From positions 1 to 5,017 of the forward strand of contig JAJOKN010000038.1 of NCBI GenBank assembly GCA_021129815.1: a stretch of 5,017 nt of DNA. Direction: 5' to 3'. Below, piece after piece: positions 1-5,017 of this stretch. This DNA is from Desulfotomaculum sp. Its GTDB lineage: Bacteria; Bacillota; Desulfotomaculia; Desulfotomaculales; Desulfohalotomaculaceae. Under the pieces are notes generated by a model, which saw only the letters and a program-made list of their open reading frames with translations, searched no databases and was not told the origin of the DNA. Every line of letters starts with the position of its first letter. Position 1 is the first letter of the stretch. A program made the position numbers and the translations under genes.

Positions 1-475
1 TGCAATTACTTGTATCTACAACAATGTCTGCAATATCATAAGCATTTTTTCTTTCTTTCATCAAGTACTTTATTCTACTTATCAGTTCTTCTTCCGTTTT
101 TGCATGCGAATAGAGAAGCGGTCTGTTCTTGATACTGTTTTTAAGCCTAGAATAAATAAGGTGCGGCAGCGCAGTTAAGTGAATAACGACACCTATTTTT
201 TTCATAAGTTCAACATTTTCAGGTTTTAAAACTATTCCACCGCCAGTTGATATAACGCATTTTTCCTTGCTTTGCAATTTCTTCAGCATCAAAGTTTCTT
301 CTGATCGAAAGCGCACTTCCCCATCTTCAGCAAATATTTTAGGTATGCTCTTACCCACAAGTTTCTCTATTTCTTCATCAGTGTCTATGTATTGCATGTT
401 TAACTTTTTAGCCAGTCTTTTACCTACACTGCTCTTTCCACTCCCCATAAACCCTATGAGCACAATATTTTTCAA
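1..475 (-). CDS. aroK: Shikimate kinase, 3' end cut by the window edge
   Basis: Phosphorylates shikimate with ATP to shikimate 3-phosphate in the cytoplasm, the step after AroE. I translated 158 residues before the left window edge. The family is usually about 165-175 residues, so only a short C-terminal piece is missing. Visible motifs are the Walker A loop GFMGSGKSS (8-16), the shikimate-binding DTD (31-33), FRSEE with Arg57, the glycine triplet STGGG (76-80), the lid arginine in NRPLL (Arg118) and the ERKNAY segment with Arg142. All key residues expected of a working kinase are present. The TTG at 475 is preferred because it gives the usual MKNIVLIG beginning and has an AGGTG site 7 nt upstream. 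An ATG at 499 would add eight residues but has no ribosome binding site. The gene follows aroC by 27 nt in the same operon. The functional call is very secure; the start is less so. Confidence 0.95.
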   Translation of the reverse strand, partial: MKNIVLIGFMGSGKSSVGKRLAKKLNMQYIDTDEEIEKLVGKSIPKIFAEDGEVRFRSEETLMLKKLQSKEKCVISTGGGIVLKPENVELMKKIGVVIHLTALPHLIYSRLKNSIKNRPLLYSHAKTEEELISRIKYLMKERKNAYDIADIVVDTSNC

Positions 476-482
476 AAGCCTA

Positions 483-487
483 CACCT
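483..487 (-). promoter_or_regulatory. Ribosome binding site deciding the TTG start of aroK
   Basis: The minus strand reads AGGTG 7 nt before TTG 475. It supports this TTG over the in-frame ATG at 499, which is preceded only by the aroC stop region (TGATAA) and has no purine-rich site. Confidence 0.6.
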
Positions 488-502
488 AGCCTTTTTCATT
501 TA

Positions 503-1663
503 TCATATTTGCTTTACATACTCGCGATAGCGTTCAACAGATTCTTTTAGCTCATGCATGGTGTCAGCTGGAAATTTTTCCAAAATAGCTTTTGCTAACT
601 CCCATGCAACTGCTGATTCTCCAACTACTGTTGCTGCAGGCACTGCGCATACATCGGATCTCTCTACAGAAGCCTCGAACTGCTCTTTGGTCTTTAAATC
701 CACGCTTTTTAAAGGCTTGTACAGCGTAGGTATGGGTTTCATAACAGCCCTTACAATTATCGTCTCACCGTTGCTCATTCCACCTTCTATGCCGCCTGCG
801 TTGTTGGTTTTGCGATAAAATCCTTTTTCTTTATCATAAAATATTTCATCGTGCACTTGAGAACCTGTCAGCATCCCTGCTTTAAATCCACAGCCTATTT
901 CTACACCTTTCACAGCTTGAATGCTCATAAGTGCCATTGCAAGGCGACCATCTAGTTTTCTGTCATAATGCACATAACTTCCTAAACCCGGCATCACATT
1001 GTAAGCTCTTATTTCAAAAACTCCTCCTATTGAATCGCCTGCTGCTTTGCACTTGTCTATTTCTTCTACCATCTTCTTTTCAGCTTCAACATCCGGGCAC
1101 AAAAGGCAAGCTCTTGATATAGCATCTTTTATCTCTGAAATGCTGTAATCTCTTTCTTCAATATGCACAGAACCTATGCGGCATACCATGCCAAAAATCT
1201 CTATGCCAAGTTCCTTGAGCAAACACCTAGCTGCGCTTCCCACCGCAACCCTAATAGCTGTCTCTCGCGCACTTGCGCGTTCTAACACATTTCGTATGTC
1301 GCTGTGCCGATATTTCATAGCTCCTGCAAGGTCAGCATGTCCTGGCCTGGGTCGCGTAACTACGCGCTGTGATAAGTCTGCTTTCGGCTCTGGATTCATT
1401 GTATCCTTCCAGTTTTCATAATCCTTATTTTTTATCTGCAAAGTAACTGGACTGCCTATGGTATAACCACCGCGAACTCCGGATAATATTTCTACCCTGT
1501 CTTTTTCTATTTTCATTCGCCCGCCTCTGCCGTATCCGCTCTGTCTTCGAGCGAGTTGATAGTTTATGTCATCTGCCAAGAGCTTCATACCAGCTGGCAA
1601 GCCCTCTATTATCGCAGTAAGCGCCGGTCCGTGAGACTCACCTGCATTCAAAAACCTAAGCAT
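503..1663 (-). CDS. aroC: Chorismate synthase
   Basis: Makes chorismate from 5-enolpyruvylshikimate 3-phosphate by eliminating phosphate. This is the last step of the shikimate pathway and needs reduced FMN, which is not consumed. The 386-residue product matches the usual bacterial length. Signatures in order are NAGESHGP with His11 (6-13), GYGRGGRM (43-50), RPGHADLAG with the second conserved His109 (106-114), RASARETA (129-136), [11 protein letters not shown] (247-257), [14 protein letters not shown] (287-300) and [10 protein letters not shown] (335-344, with the conserved Asp337). These cover the FMN and substrate site, and nothing is missing. The reading frame is open up to an ATG at 1705, but that start would overlap the end of aroE and lacks a binding site. 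The ATG at 1663 gives the classical [12 protein letters not shown] beginning. The gene starts 22 nt after the aroE stop and is read with it. Function is not in doubt. Confidence 0.98.
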   Translation of the reverse strand: MLRFLNAGESHGPALTAIIEGLPAGMKLLADDINYQLARRQSGYGRGGRMKIEKDRVEILSGVRGGYTIGSPVTLQIKNKDYENWKDTMNPEPKADLSQRVVTRPRPGHADLAGAMKYRHSDIRNVLERASARETAIRVAVGSAARCLLKELGIEIFGMVCRIGSVHIEERDYSISEIKDAISRACLLCPDVEAEKKMVEEIDKCKAAGDSIGGVFEIRAYNVMPGLGSYVHYDRKLDGRLAMALMSIQAVKGVEIGCGFKAGMLTGSQVHDEIFYDKEKGFYRKTNNAGGIEGGMSNGETIIVRAVMKPIPTLYKPLKSVDLKTKEQFEASVERSDVCAVPAATVVGESAVAWELAKAILEKFPADTMHELKESVERYREYVKQI

Positions 1664-1668
1664 AAAAA

Positions 1669-1676
1669 CCTCTCCT
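1669..1676 (-). promoter_or_regulatory. Strong ribosome binding site fixing the aroC start
   Basis: The minus strand reads AGGAGAGG followed by five T residues and then ATG 1663. This near-consensus site with ideal spacing lies in the short aroE-aroC gap. It rules out the longer in-frame start at 1705. Confidence 0.85.
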
Positions 1677-1685
1677 AAAAGTTTT

Positions 1686-2543
1686 TTATTTGAATTTTTC
1701 AACAAGCACTTTTCTCATAACATCAACAGGAGCTCTTTTATTTGTCCACATCTCAAAAGCCGCTGCTCCCTGATATAAGAGCATTCCAAGCCCATTCACA
1801 ACAGTTGCTTTTGCATTCTTCGCTGCTTGCAAAAACTTAGTGTTAACAGGATTGTAAACCAAATCGCACACTATTTGTCCTTCTCTAAAACAATCATCGG
1901 GTATTGGAGGAAATGCATTATCAGGGTGCATTCCTATACTGGTTGCCTGCACTACCAAGTCAGCATTGTGCATTTCATCTCTAATGTGCTTTTTTTGTTC
2001 CCACCTCAAAGTGATCACATCAACTTTCAAATTCGATATTAAGCTTGCAAGCTTGTTTGCTTTTTCGATATTGCGATTTACAATCGTAAGCTCAGCAATG
2101 CCTTCATACGCTAGTTGAACACAAACTGCCTTAGCTGCACCTCCCGCTCCCAACACCACTGCTTTTTTGCCGCTGACGTTAAATTTAGCTTCTTCTAAAG
2201 ATTTTATAAATCCTATCCCATCTGTGTTGTGACCTATGAGCTTTCCTCCATCGTTCACAATGACATTTACTGCTCCTATAGTCTTTGCAGCTTGTGTGAT
2301 TTCATCTAAAAATTCAATTACTCTCTCCTTGTGCGGAACAGTTACATTGACGCCGACAAGATTTAAAGCTCTTACAGCTTCCACTGCTTGTGACAAATGC
2401 TCTGGCTTTACTTCAAACGGCAGATACGCCCAATTCAAACCAAGCTCATCAAATGCTCTGTTGTGCATTTCAGGCGAAAAAGAATGCGCAACAGGATAAC
2501 CAAACAGCCCGCACACAACAGTTTCTCCATTAATAAACAGCAT
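1686..2543 (-). CDS. aroE: Shikimate dehydrogenase (NADP+)
   Basis: Reduces 3-dehydroshikimate to shikimate with NADPH in the cytoplasm. The product has 285 residues, the usual size. The N-terminal substrate domain shows [14 protein letters not shown] (15-28, with the shikimate-binding Ser21 and Ser23), NVTVPHKE with catalytic Lys72 (66-73), Asn93 in GAVNV, and NTDGIGF with catalytic Asp108 (106-112). The Rossmann domain shows [11 protein letters not shown] (130-140) and NRNIEKA (156-162), whose Arg157 fits recognition of the NADP 2'-phosphate. [13 protein letters not shown] (251-263, with Gln258) closes the site. The full set argues for true AroE rather than the related quinate dehydrogenases or YdiB-like forms, though I cannot exclude some quinate activity. 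The ATG at 2543 has GAGGTG 4 nt upstream. The gene lies 79 nt after yqeG and 22 nt before aroC, so co-transcription is likely. Confidence 0.97.
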   Translation of the reverse strand: MLFINGETVVCGLFGYPVAHSFSPEMHNRAFDELGLNWAYLPFEVKPEHLSQAVEAVRALNLVGVNVTVPHKERVIEFLDEITQAAKTIGAVNVIVNDGGKLIGHNTDGIGFIKSLEEAKFNVSGKKAVVLGAGGAAKAVCVQLAYEGIAELTIVNRNIEKANKLASLISNLKVDVITLRWEQKKHIRDEMHNADLVVQATSIGMHPDNAFPPIPDDCFREGQIVCDLVYNPVNTKFLQAAKNAKATVVNGLGMLLYQGAAAFEMWTNKRAPVDVMRKVLVEKFK

Positions 2544-2547
2544 CGCT

Positions 2548-2553
2548 CACCTC
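2548..2553 (-). promoter_or_regulatory. Ribosome binding site of aroE
   Basis: The minus strand reads GAGGTG with 4 nt (AGCG) before ATG 2543. The GAGG core lies 6 nt from the start. It supports the chosen start and lies just downstream of the heptamer repeat tract. Confidence 0.7.
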
Positions 2554-2557
2554 ACAA

Positions 2558-2592
2558 CAGTAATTCAGAAGTCAGAAGTGGGAAGTCAAGAA
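2558..2592. repeat. Degenerate 7-bp tandem repeat between yqeG and aroE
   Basis: On the plus strand two perfect copies of TCAGAAG (2565-2571 and 2572-2578) are followed by TGGGAAG (2579-2585) and a decayed TCAAGAA (2586-2592). 2558-2564 is a possible further decayed copy. Read on the minus strand the unit is CTTCTGA. Degenerate heptamer runs of this kind occur between genes in several bacterial groups, including the short tandem repeats of cyanobacteria. I infer, but cannot show, that this is one member of a dispersed set in this genome. The tract fills much of the 79-bp gap between the two genes. Confidence 0.65.
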
Positions 2593-2622
2593 AGTAACTT
2601 CTAGATAAATTTTTAAACTTTT

Positions 2623-3159
2623 TTACATCTGTCTATCTGGACTCCGACTTTTAACAATTGACACCCGCTTCCTTTTAATTCTCCACAGCACAAATTTTTC
2701 CAGCTTTCTGTTAACAATACGAGTCCCTATGAACTCTCTTTTGCTGATTGGCTTAACCAGTATAGTATACATCCCTGCGCGATTTGCCCCTATGATATCT
2801 GTAAACACCTGATCGCCTATCATAGCAGTTTCTTGAGGTAATGTACCGAGCAAGCGCATGGCTTTTAAAAATGCTTTTCGCCTCGGTTTCCCTGCTTTAT
2901 AAACTCCAGGCACTTTAAATATATCACAAGAATTTATAACGCGGTTGCGCTTATTGTTGCTCAGTATACAAATTTTAAATTCAGCTTCTTTAAGCTTATA
3001 AAACCAATCAATAATATCGCTTTGCAAGTTATTGCTGTTCCAAGGGAGCAAAGTGTTATCAAGGTCAAATATTACAGCTTTTATGCCTATGTCTTTTAAA
3101 AATTGTATGTCAATTTCTTTAAGCGAGCTCACATACATGTCAGGATAAAGAATCTTCAA
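2623..3159 (-). CDS. yqeG: YqeG family HAD-IIIA type phosphatase
   Basis: A cytoplasmic hydrolase of the haloacid dehalogenase superfamily, subfamily IIIA. The family is predicted to be a phosphatase, and its natural substrate is not established to my knowledge. The 178-residue product has all four HAD motifs: IFDLDNTLLPW (30-40, nucleophile Asp32 and acid/base Asp34), ILSNN with Ser67 (65-69), AGKP with Lys91 (89-92), and MIGDQVFTDI with Asp116 and Asp121 (113-122). DLDNTLLPW close to the N-terminus is characteristic of YqeG. The last 30 or so residues are rich in Arg and Lys. The start is TTG at 3159, with GGGAGG 9 nt upstream, and gives the expected short N-terminal lead before motif I. 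It is the first gene of the aro operon. In Bacillus subtilis yqeG also lies near the shikimate dehydrogenase gene, with the GTPase gene yqeH between them; here yqeH is absent. Family is certain, biological role open. Confidence 0.93.
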   Translation of the reverse strand: MKILYPDMYVSSLKEIDIQFLKDIGIKAVIFDLDNTLLPWNSNNLQSDIIDWFYKLKEAEFKICILSNNKRNRVINSCDIFKVPGVYKAGKPRRKAFLKAMRLLGTLPQETAMIGDQVFTDIIGANRAGMYTILVKPISKREFIGTRIVNRKLEKFVLWRIKRKRVSIVKSRSPDRQM

Positions 3160-3168
3160 AGAGTTTTA

Positions 3169-3174
3169 CCTCCC
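3169..3174 (-). promoter_or_regulatory. Ribosome binding site deciding the TTG start of yqeG
   Basis: The minus strand reads GGGAGG, 9 nt before TTG 3159. It is the strongest Shine-Dalgarno match in this intergenic region on the minus strand. It supports the TTG over the later in-frame ATG codons (codon 8 of the product). Confidence 0.75.
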
Positions 3175-3221
3175 GAAGTCAAACCCAAAATTTTTATTAA
3201 TATATTTTTCAGCATAAGGTC

Positions 3222-3249
3222 ATAATATCATTAACAACATAAAAATCAA
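3222..3249 (-). promoter_or_regulatory. Probable sigma-A promoter of the yqeG-aroE-aroC-aroK operon
   Basis: On the minus strand TTGATT (3249-3244, four of six matches to the -35 consensus) is followed after 16 nt by TATTAT (3227-3222, five of six matches to the -10 consensus). Transcription would begin near 3215, leaving a leader of about 55 nt before yqeG. That is too short for a T-box or other large riboswitch. The region is AT-rich, so chance matches are possible. The placement between the khtU terminator and yqeG is what makes this the best candidate. Confidence 0.5.
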
Positions 3250-3259
3250 AATTTTAAGG

Positions 3260-3280
3260 AGGCATTTAAAACAAATGCCT
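3260..3280. repeat. Perfect 8-bp inverted repeat upstream of the aro promoter
   Basis: AGGCATTT (3260-3267) and AAATGCCT (3273-3280) are perfect inverted copies around a 5-base centre. The repeat lies 10 bp upstream of the proposed -35 box of yqeG and downstream of the khtU terminator. It could be a binding site for a dimeric regulator or a second, weak termination hairpin for khtU. For the latter, the minus-strand sequence that follows (CCTTAAAATTTTG) is not a clean U-tract. Nothing in the window names a regulator. Confidence 0.55.
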
Positions 3281-3302
3281 AATATAAGAAGAATAAATTC
3301 CT

Positions 3303-3343
3303 AAAAAATAAAATTATTGCGCTGCTTTATTTCTAGCAGCCAA
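3303..3343 (-). terminator. Probable intrinsic terminator overlapping the 3' end of khtU
   Basis: On the minus strand TTGGCTGCT (3343-3335) pairs with AGCAGC-G-CAA (3326-3317). This gives nine base pairs with one bulged G and an 8-base loop. The stop codon TAA follows and then TTTTATTTTTT (3313-3303). The stem uses the last codons of khtU, so the terminator is partly inside the gene. It would separate khtTU from the yqeG-aro operon. Confidence 0.6.
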
Positions 3344-4522
3344 ATTTAACACCCTCACCAATCTTTCATGTATAAGCCTGGTATTCTTAGCCAATACCGG
3401 GCTTATAAATGCAAGTATTAAAACATAAAGCGCTGCAAATGAGCTTAGTACAGGGCTCATACCTGCTGCTACCGCCATGGCTGCCACTAAAATAGTAAAT
3501 TCTCCCCTTGCCATTATAGTAAACGCTACTGTAGTAGCTCGTCTGCCTTTATATCCGCCAATTTTCGCTGCAATCAACCCAGCAACAGCGTTTCCTATTA
3601 CAGTGACTATCACAGCAACAACTGCTATTCCTATTGCTTGATCAAGCAATCTATAGTCTATATTCAATCCAAATGAAAAGAAAAATACCGCTCCAAACAA
3701 CTCTCTCATAGGTGTGATTGTTTGTATGATTTTTTTAGAATGAGCTGTTTCAGCTAATATCATTCCCAAAAGAAGTGCTCCAATTACCTCTTCTACATGT
3801 ATTTTCTTTAAAACCACTACCGTTACAAGCAATAACGTAAACAGCGTTATTACAAAGCTTTCTCCGCTGCATTTATTGAAAATACCTTCTATCGTCCTGC
3901 CTATTTTACGCCCTGTTGCCATCACAAGTAAAATAAATGCTACCATTATAAGTACTGTTAAAACTGTCTGACCAATAGTAGCAGCTTTTGCAAACAGCAG
4001 TGCTCCCAATACAGATAGATATATAGCTATAAAAACGTCTTCTATTACCAAAATTCCCAAAATCATCCTGGTTTCTGGGTTTGCTGTGCGCTTTAAATCC
4101 ACAAGCAGTTTTGTAATTATAGCGCTGCTGGAAATTCCAGTTATCCCAACTACTATCAGTATCTCGTAGAAATCATCAAAAAAGAACCACCCTAAAACAA
4201 ACCCTCTCAGCACATTTAAAAACACGTACAGGGTTCCACCGAGCAATAAAGAAGTTCCGCCAGATGCGAGCTTGCTCAAAGAAAACTCAAGCCCGAGATA
4301 AAAAAGCATAAGCAGTATTCCCAAACGGCTTAAAAGTTCTACAATTTCATTATTGTTAACTAATGAAAAATCAAAGCCCGCCACTTCAGGAGCATGTGGT
4401 CCTACAAGCATGCCCGCAACAATCAAAAATGGAATAGATGAAAACTTAAATTTTGAAGCCAACCACACAGCTATGAACACACACAGGAATATAAAACTAA
4501 CTTGAACTATTACATCTTGCAT
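3314..4522 (-). CDS. khtU: Potassium/proton antiporter of the CPA2 family, KhtU type
   Basis: An inner-membrane monovalent cation:proton antiporter. KhtU of Bacillus subtilis exports K+ under control of the soluble KhtT. The 402-residue product is almost wholly hydrophobic, with roughly twelve membrane segments from residue 4 to about 378 and a short basic tail. CPA2 features visible are PFLIVAGMLVGP (31-42), FYLGLEFSL (74-82), GITGISSSAIITKLL (126-140), the acidic pair Glu161-Asp162 in LVIEDVFIA (158-166) at the expected ion-binding position, FFSFGLNID (281-289) and MARGEFTILVA (337-347). There is no RCK domain within the protein; khtT next door supplies it. The ATG at 4522 lies 3 nt after the khtT stop, with no good Shine-Dalgarno site, so translation is probably coupled. 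Kef-type or Na+/H+ exchange is the alternative; ion choice cannot be read from sequence, but the khtT partner favours K+. Confidence 0.88.
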   Translation of the reverse strand: MQDVIVQVSFIFLCVFIAVWLASKFKFSSIPFLIVAGMLVGPHAPEVAGFDFSLVNNNEIVELLSRLGILLMLFYLGLEFSLSKLASGGTSLLLGGTLYVFLNVLRGFVLGWFFFDDFYEILIVVGITGISSSAIITKLLVDLKRTANPETRMILGILVIEDVFIAIYLSVLGALLFAKAATIGQTVLTVLIMVAFILLVMATGRKIGRTIEGIFNKCSGESFVITLFTLLLVTVVVLKKIHVEEVIGALLLGMILAETAHSKKIIQTITPMRELFGAVFFFSFGLNIDYRLLDQAIGIAVVAVIVTVIGNAVAGLIAAKIGGYKGRRATTVAFTIMARGEFTILVAAMAVAAGMSPVLSSFAALYVLILAFISPVLAKNTRLIHERLVRVLNLAARNKAAQ

Positions 4523-4525
4523 AAA

Positions 4526-5017
4526 CTAGACCAACTTTTCAAACTTTTTTACATTTTCAGCAGTTCCAGCTACAACTATTGTTTGTCCCTCCTCAAATAC
4601 AAAACTTGGTCCTGGATTTATCCTGTTTTGAGTAGAGCAGTCATTGCATTTGCTGAATATACATGCAATGACATTAATGCCCATATTTTTTCTTAAACCC
4701 AATTCTCCTATGCTTTTGCCTAAAATTTTAGAGTTTTTAGTTATCTTTAGCCATTCTATTCTCAAGTCAGACAGAGCTAATTGCAGTTTTTCAAGCTTTT
4801 TCGGTTTATAAAATGTCCCTGCAATAATAGAACCTATCTGCCTTGCTTCTAAGTCCGTCATAGTAACTGATGAGCGGGGATCTGCATCTTCTTCAGCTGT
4901 ATCAAAGTGATATACTTCCCGCATGCCTTCGTCATGTACCACAACTACAACCTTTTCACCAGACTCAAGCACCATTTCAAATTTCTTGCCTATTCCTGGC
5001 AGATCTCCTTCTTTAAT
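4526..5017 (-). CDS. khtT: KhtT-type antiporter regulatory subunit with TrkA-C domain, 5' end cut by the window edge
   Basis: Soluble subunit that gates the KhtU antiporter. In Bacillus subtilis KhtT binds c-di-AMP through its C-terminal RCK_C domain and also responds to pH. I see 163 residues. The frame is open to the right edge and begins IKEGDLPGIGKKFE, the conserved N-terminal stretch of this family. The ATG at 4975 is therefore internal, and probably only a few residues are missing. The N-terminal domain spans about 1-75 (VVVVVHDEG and VYHFDTAEED are visible). The RCK_C domain runs from about 84 to the end (LRIEWLKI, LGKSIGELGLRK, VFEEGQTIVVAGT). In the usually variable loop of RCK_C there is an odd cysteine cluster, CIFSKCNDC (119-127 of the visible part). 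The TAG stop is in frame with khtU, two codons before its ATG. The upstream gene (khtS in Bacillus) is outside the window. Confidence 0.88.
   Translation of the reverse strand: MKEGDLPGIGKKFEMVLESGEKVVVVVHDEGMREVYHFDTAEEDADPRSSVTMTDLEARQIGSIIAGTFYKPKKLEKLQLALSDLRIEWLKITKNSKILGKSIGELGLRKNMGINVIACIFSKCNDCSTQNRINPGPSFVFEEGQTIVVAGTAENVKKFEKLV

Noticed and set aside
267..530. Plus-strand open frame of 87 codons at the left end.
   Set aside because: It lies opposite aroK and the aroC end, both with complete family motifs. The translated product is a serine- and phenylalanine-rich antisense shadow.
1664..1705. Upstream extension of aroC by 14 codons to ATG 1705.
   Set aside because: It would overlap aroE, lacks a ribosome binding site, and moves the invariant N-terminal GESHG motif away from its usual position. 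ATG 1663 has an AGGAGAGG site 5 nt upstream.
2560..2592. Possible separate promoter for aroE, with TTGACT on the minus strand as -35.
   Set aside because: No acceptable -10 hexamer lies 16-18 nt downstream, and the TTGACT is part of the heptamer repeat tract.
2574..2602. AGAAGT / ACTTCT inverted pair as a terminator after yqeG.
   Set aside because: Only six base pairs with a 17-base loop and no U-tract. It is explained by the repeat unit itself.
3256..3304. Plus-strand AAGGAGG followed 12 nt later by ATG and a nine-residue open frame ending in TAA (MPNIRRINS).
   Set aside because: The beginning resembles a ribosomal protein S20 start, but the frame is tiny, the spacing is long, both the binding site and the ATG lie in the inverted repeat, and no plus-strand promoter is evident. 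Coincidence is the simplest reading.
4502..4696. Plus-strand open frame of 64 codons across the khtT-khtU junction.
   Set aside because: It is antisense to the RCK_C domain of KhtT and the khtU start, has no ribosome binding site and resembles no family I know.

Overview
The window is AT-rich, and every gene I can support lies on the minus strand. It most likely comes from a low-GC Firmicute, probably a clostridial or thermoanaerobacterial lineage. The grounds are the AT-rich base use, TTG starts preceded by strong GGAGG-type ribosome binding sites, a YqeG-type HAD phosphatase next to aroE (a neighbourhood known from Bacillus), and a KhtT/KhtU-type cation antiporter pair. I cannot name a genus from the sequence alone.

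Reading in the direction of transcription (right to left), there are two transcription units. The first is khtT (cut by the right window edge, about 5017-4526) followed by khtU (4522-3314). These encode a soluble regulatory subunit with a TrkA-C/RCK_C domain and a membrane K+/H+ antiporter of the CPA2 family. The two genes share a reading frame and are separated only by a TAG stop and one further codon. A probable intrinsic terminator overlaps the end of khtU (3303-3343).

After a 154-bp intergenic region comes the second unit, yqeG - aroE - aroC - aroK (3159 to beyond position 1). The intergenic region holds the terminator tail, a perfect 8-bp inverted repeat and a sigma-A-like promoter. YqeG is a HAD-IIIA family phosphatase. 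AroE, AroK and AroC are three enzymes of the shikimate pathway, catalysing 3-dehydroshikimate to shikimate, shikimate to shikimate 3-phosphate, and EPSP to chorismate. The EPSP synthase step (AroA) between AroK and AroC is not in the window. aroK starts at a TTG at 475 and runs off the left edge, with only about the last 10-15 residues missing.

This is mostly housekeeping DNA and I do not see a new defence, mobile or biosynthetic system. The points that merit a second look are small: a three-cysteine cluster in the RCK_C domain of KhtT, the single in-frame amber codon between khtT and khtU, a perfect inverted repeat just upstream of the presumed aro promoter, and a degenerate 7-bp tandem repeat between yqeG and aroE.
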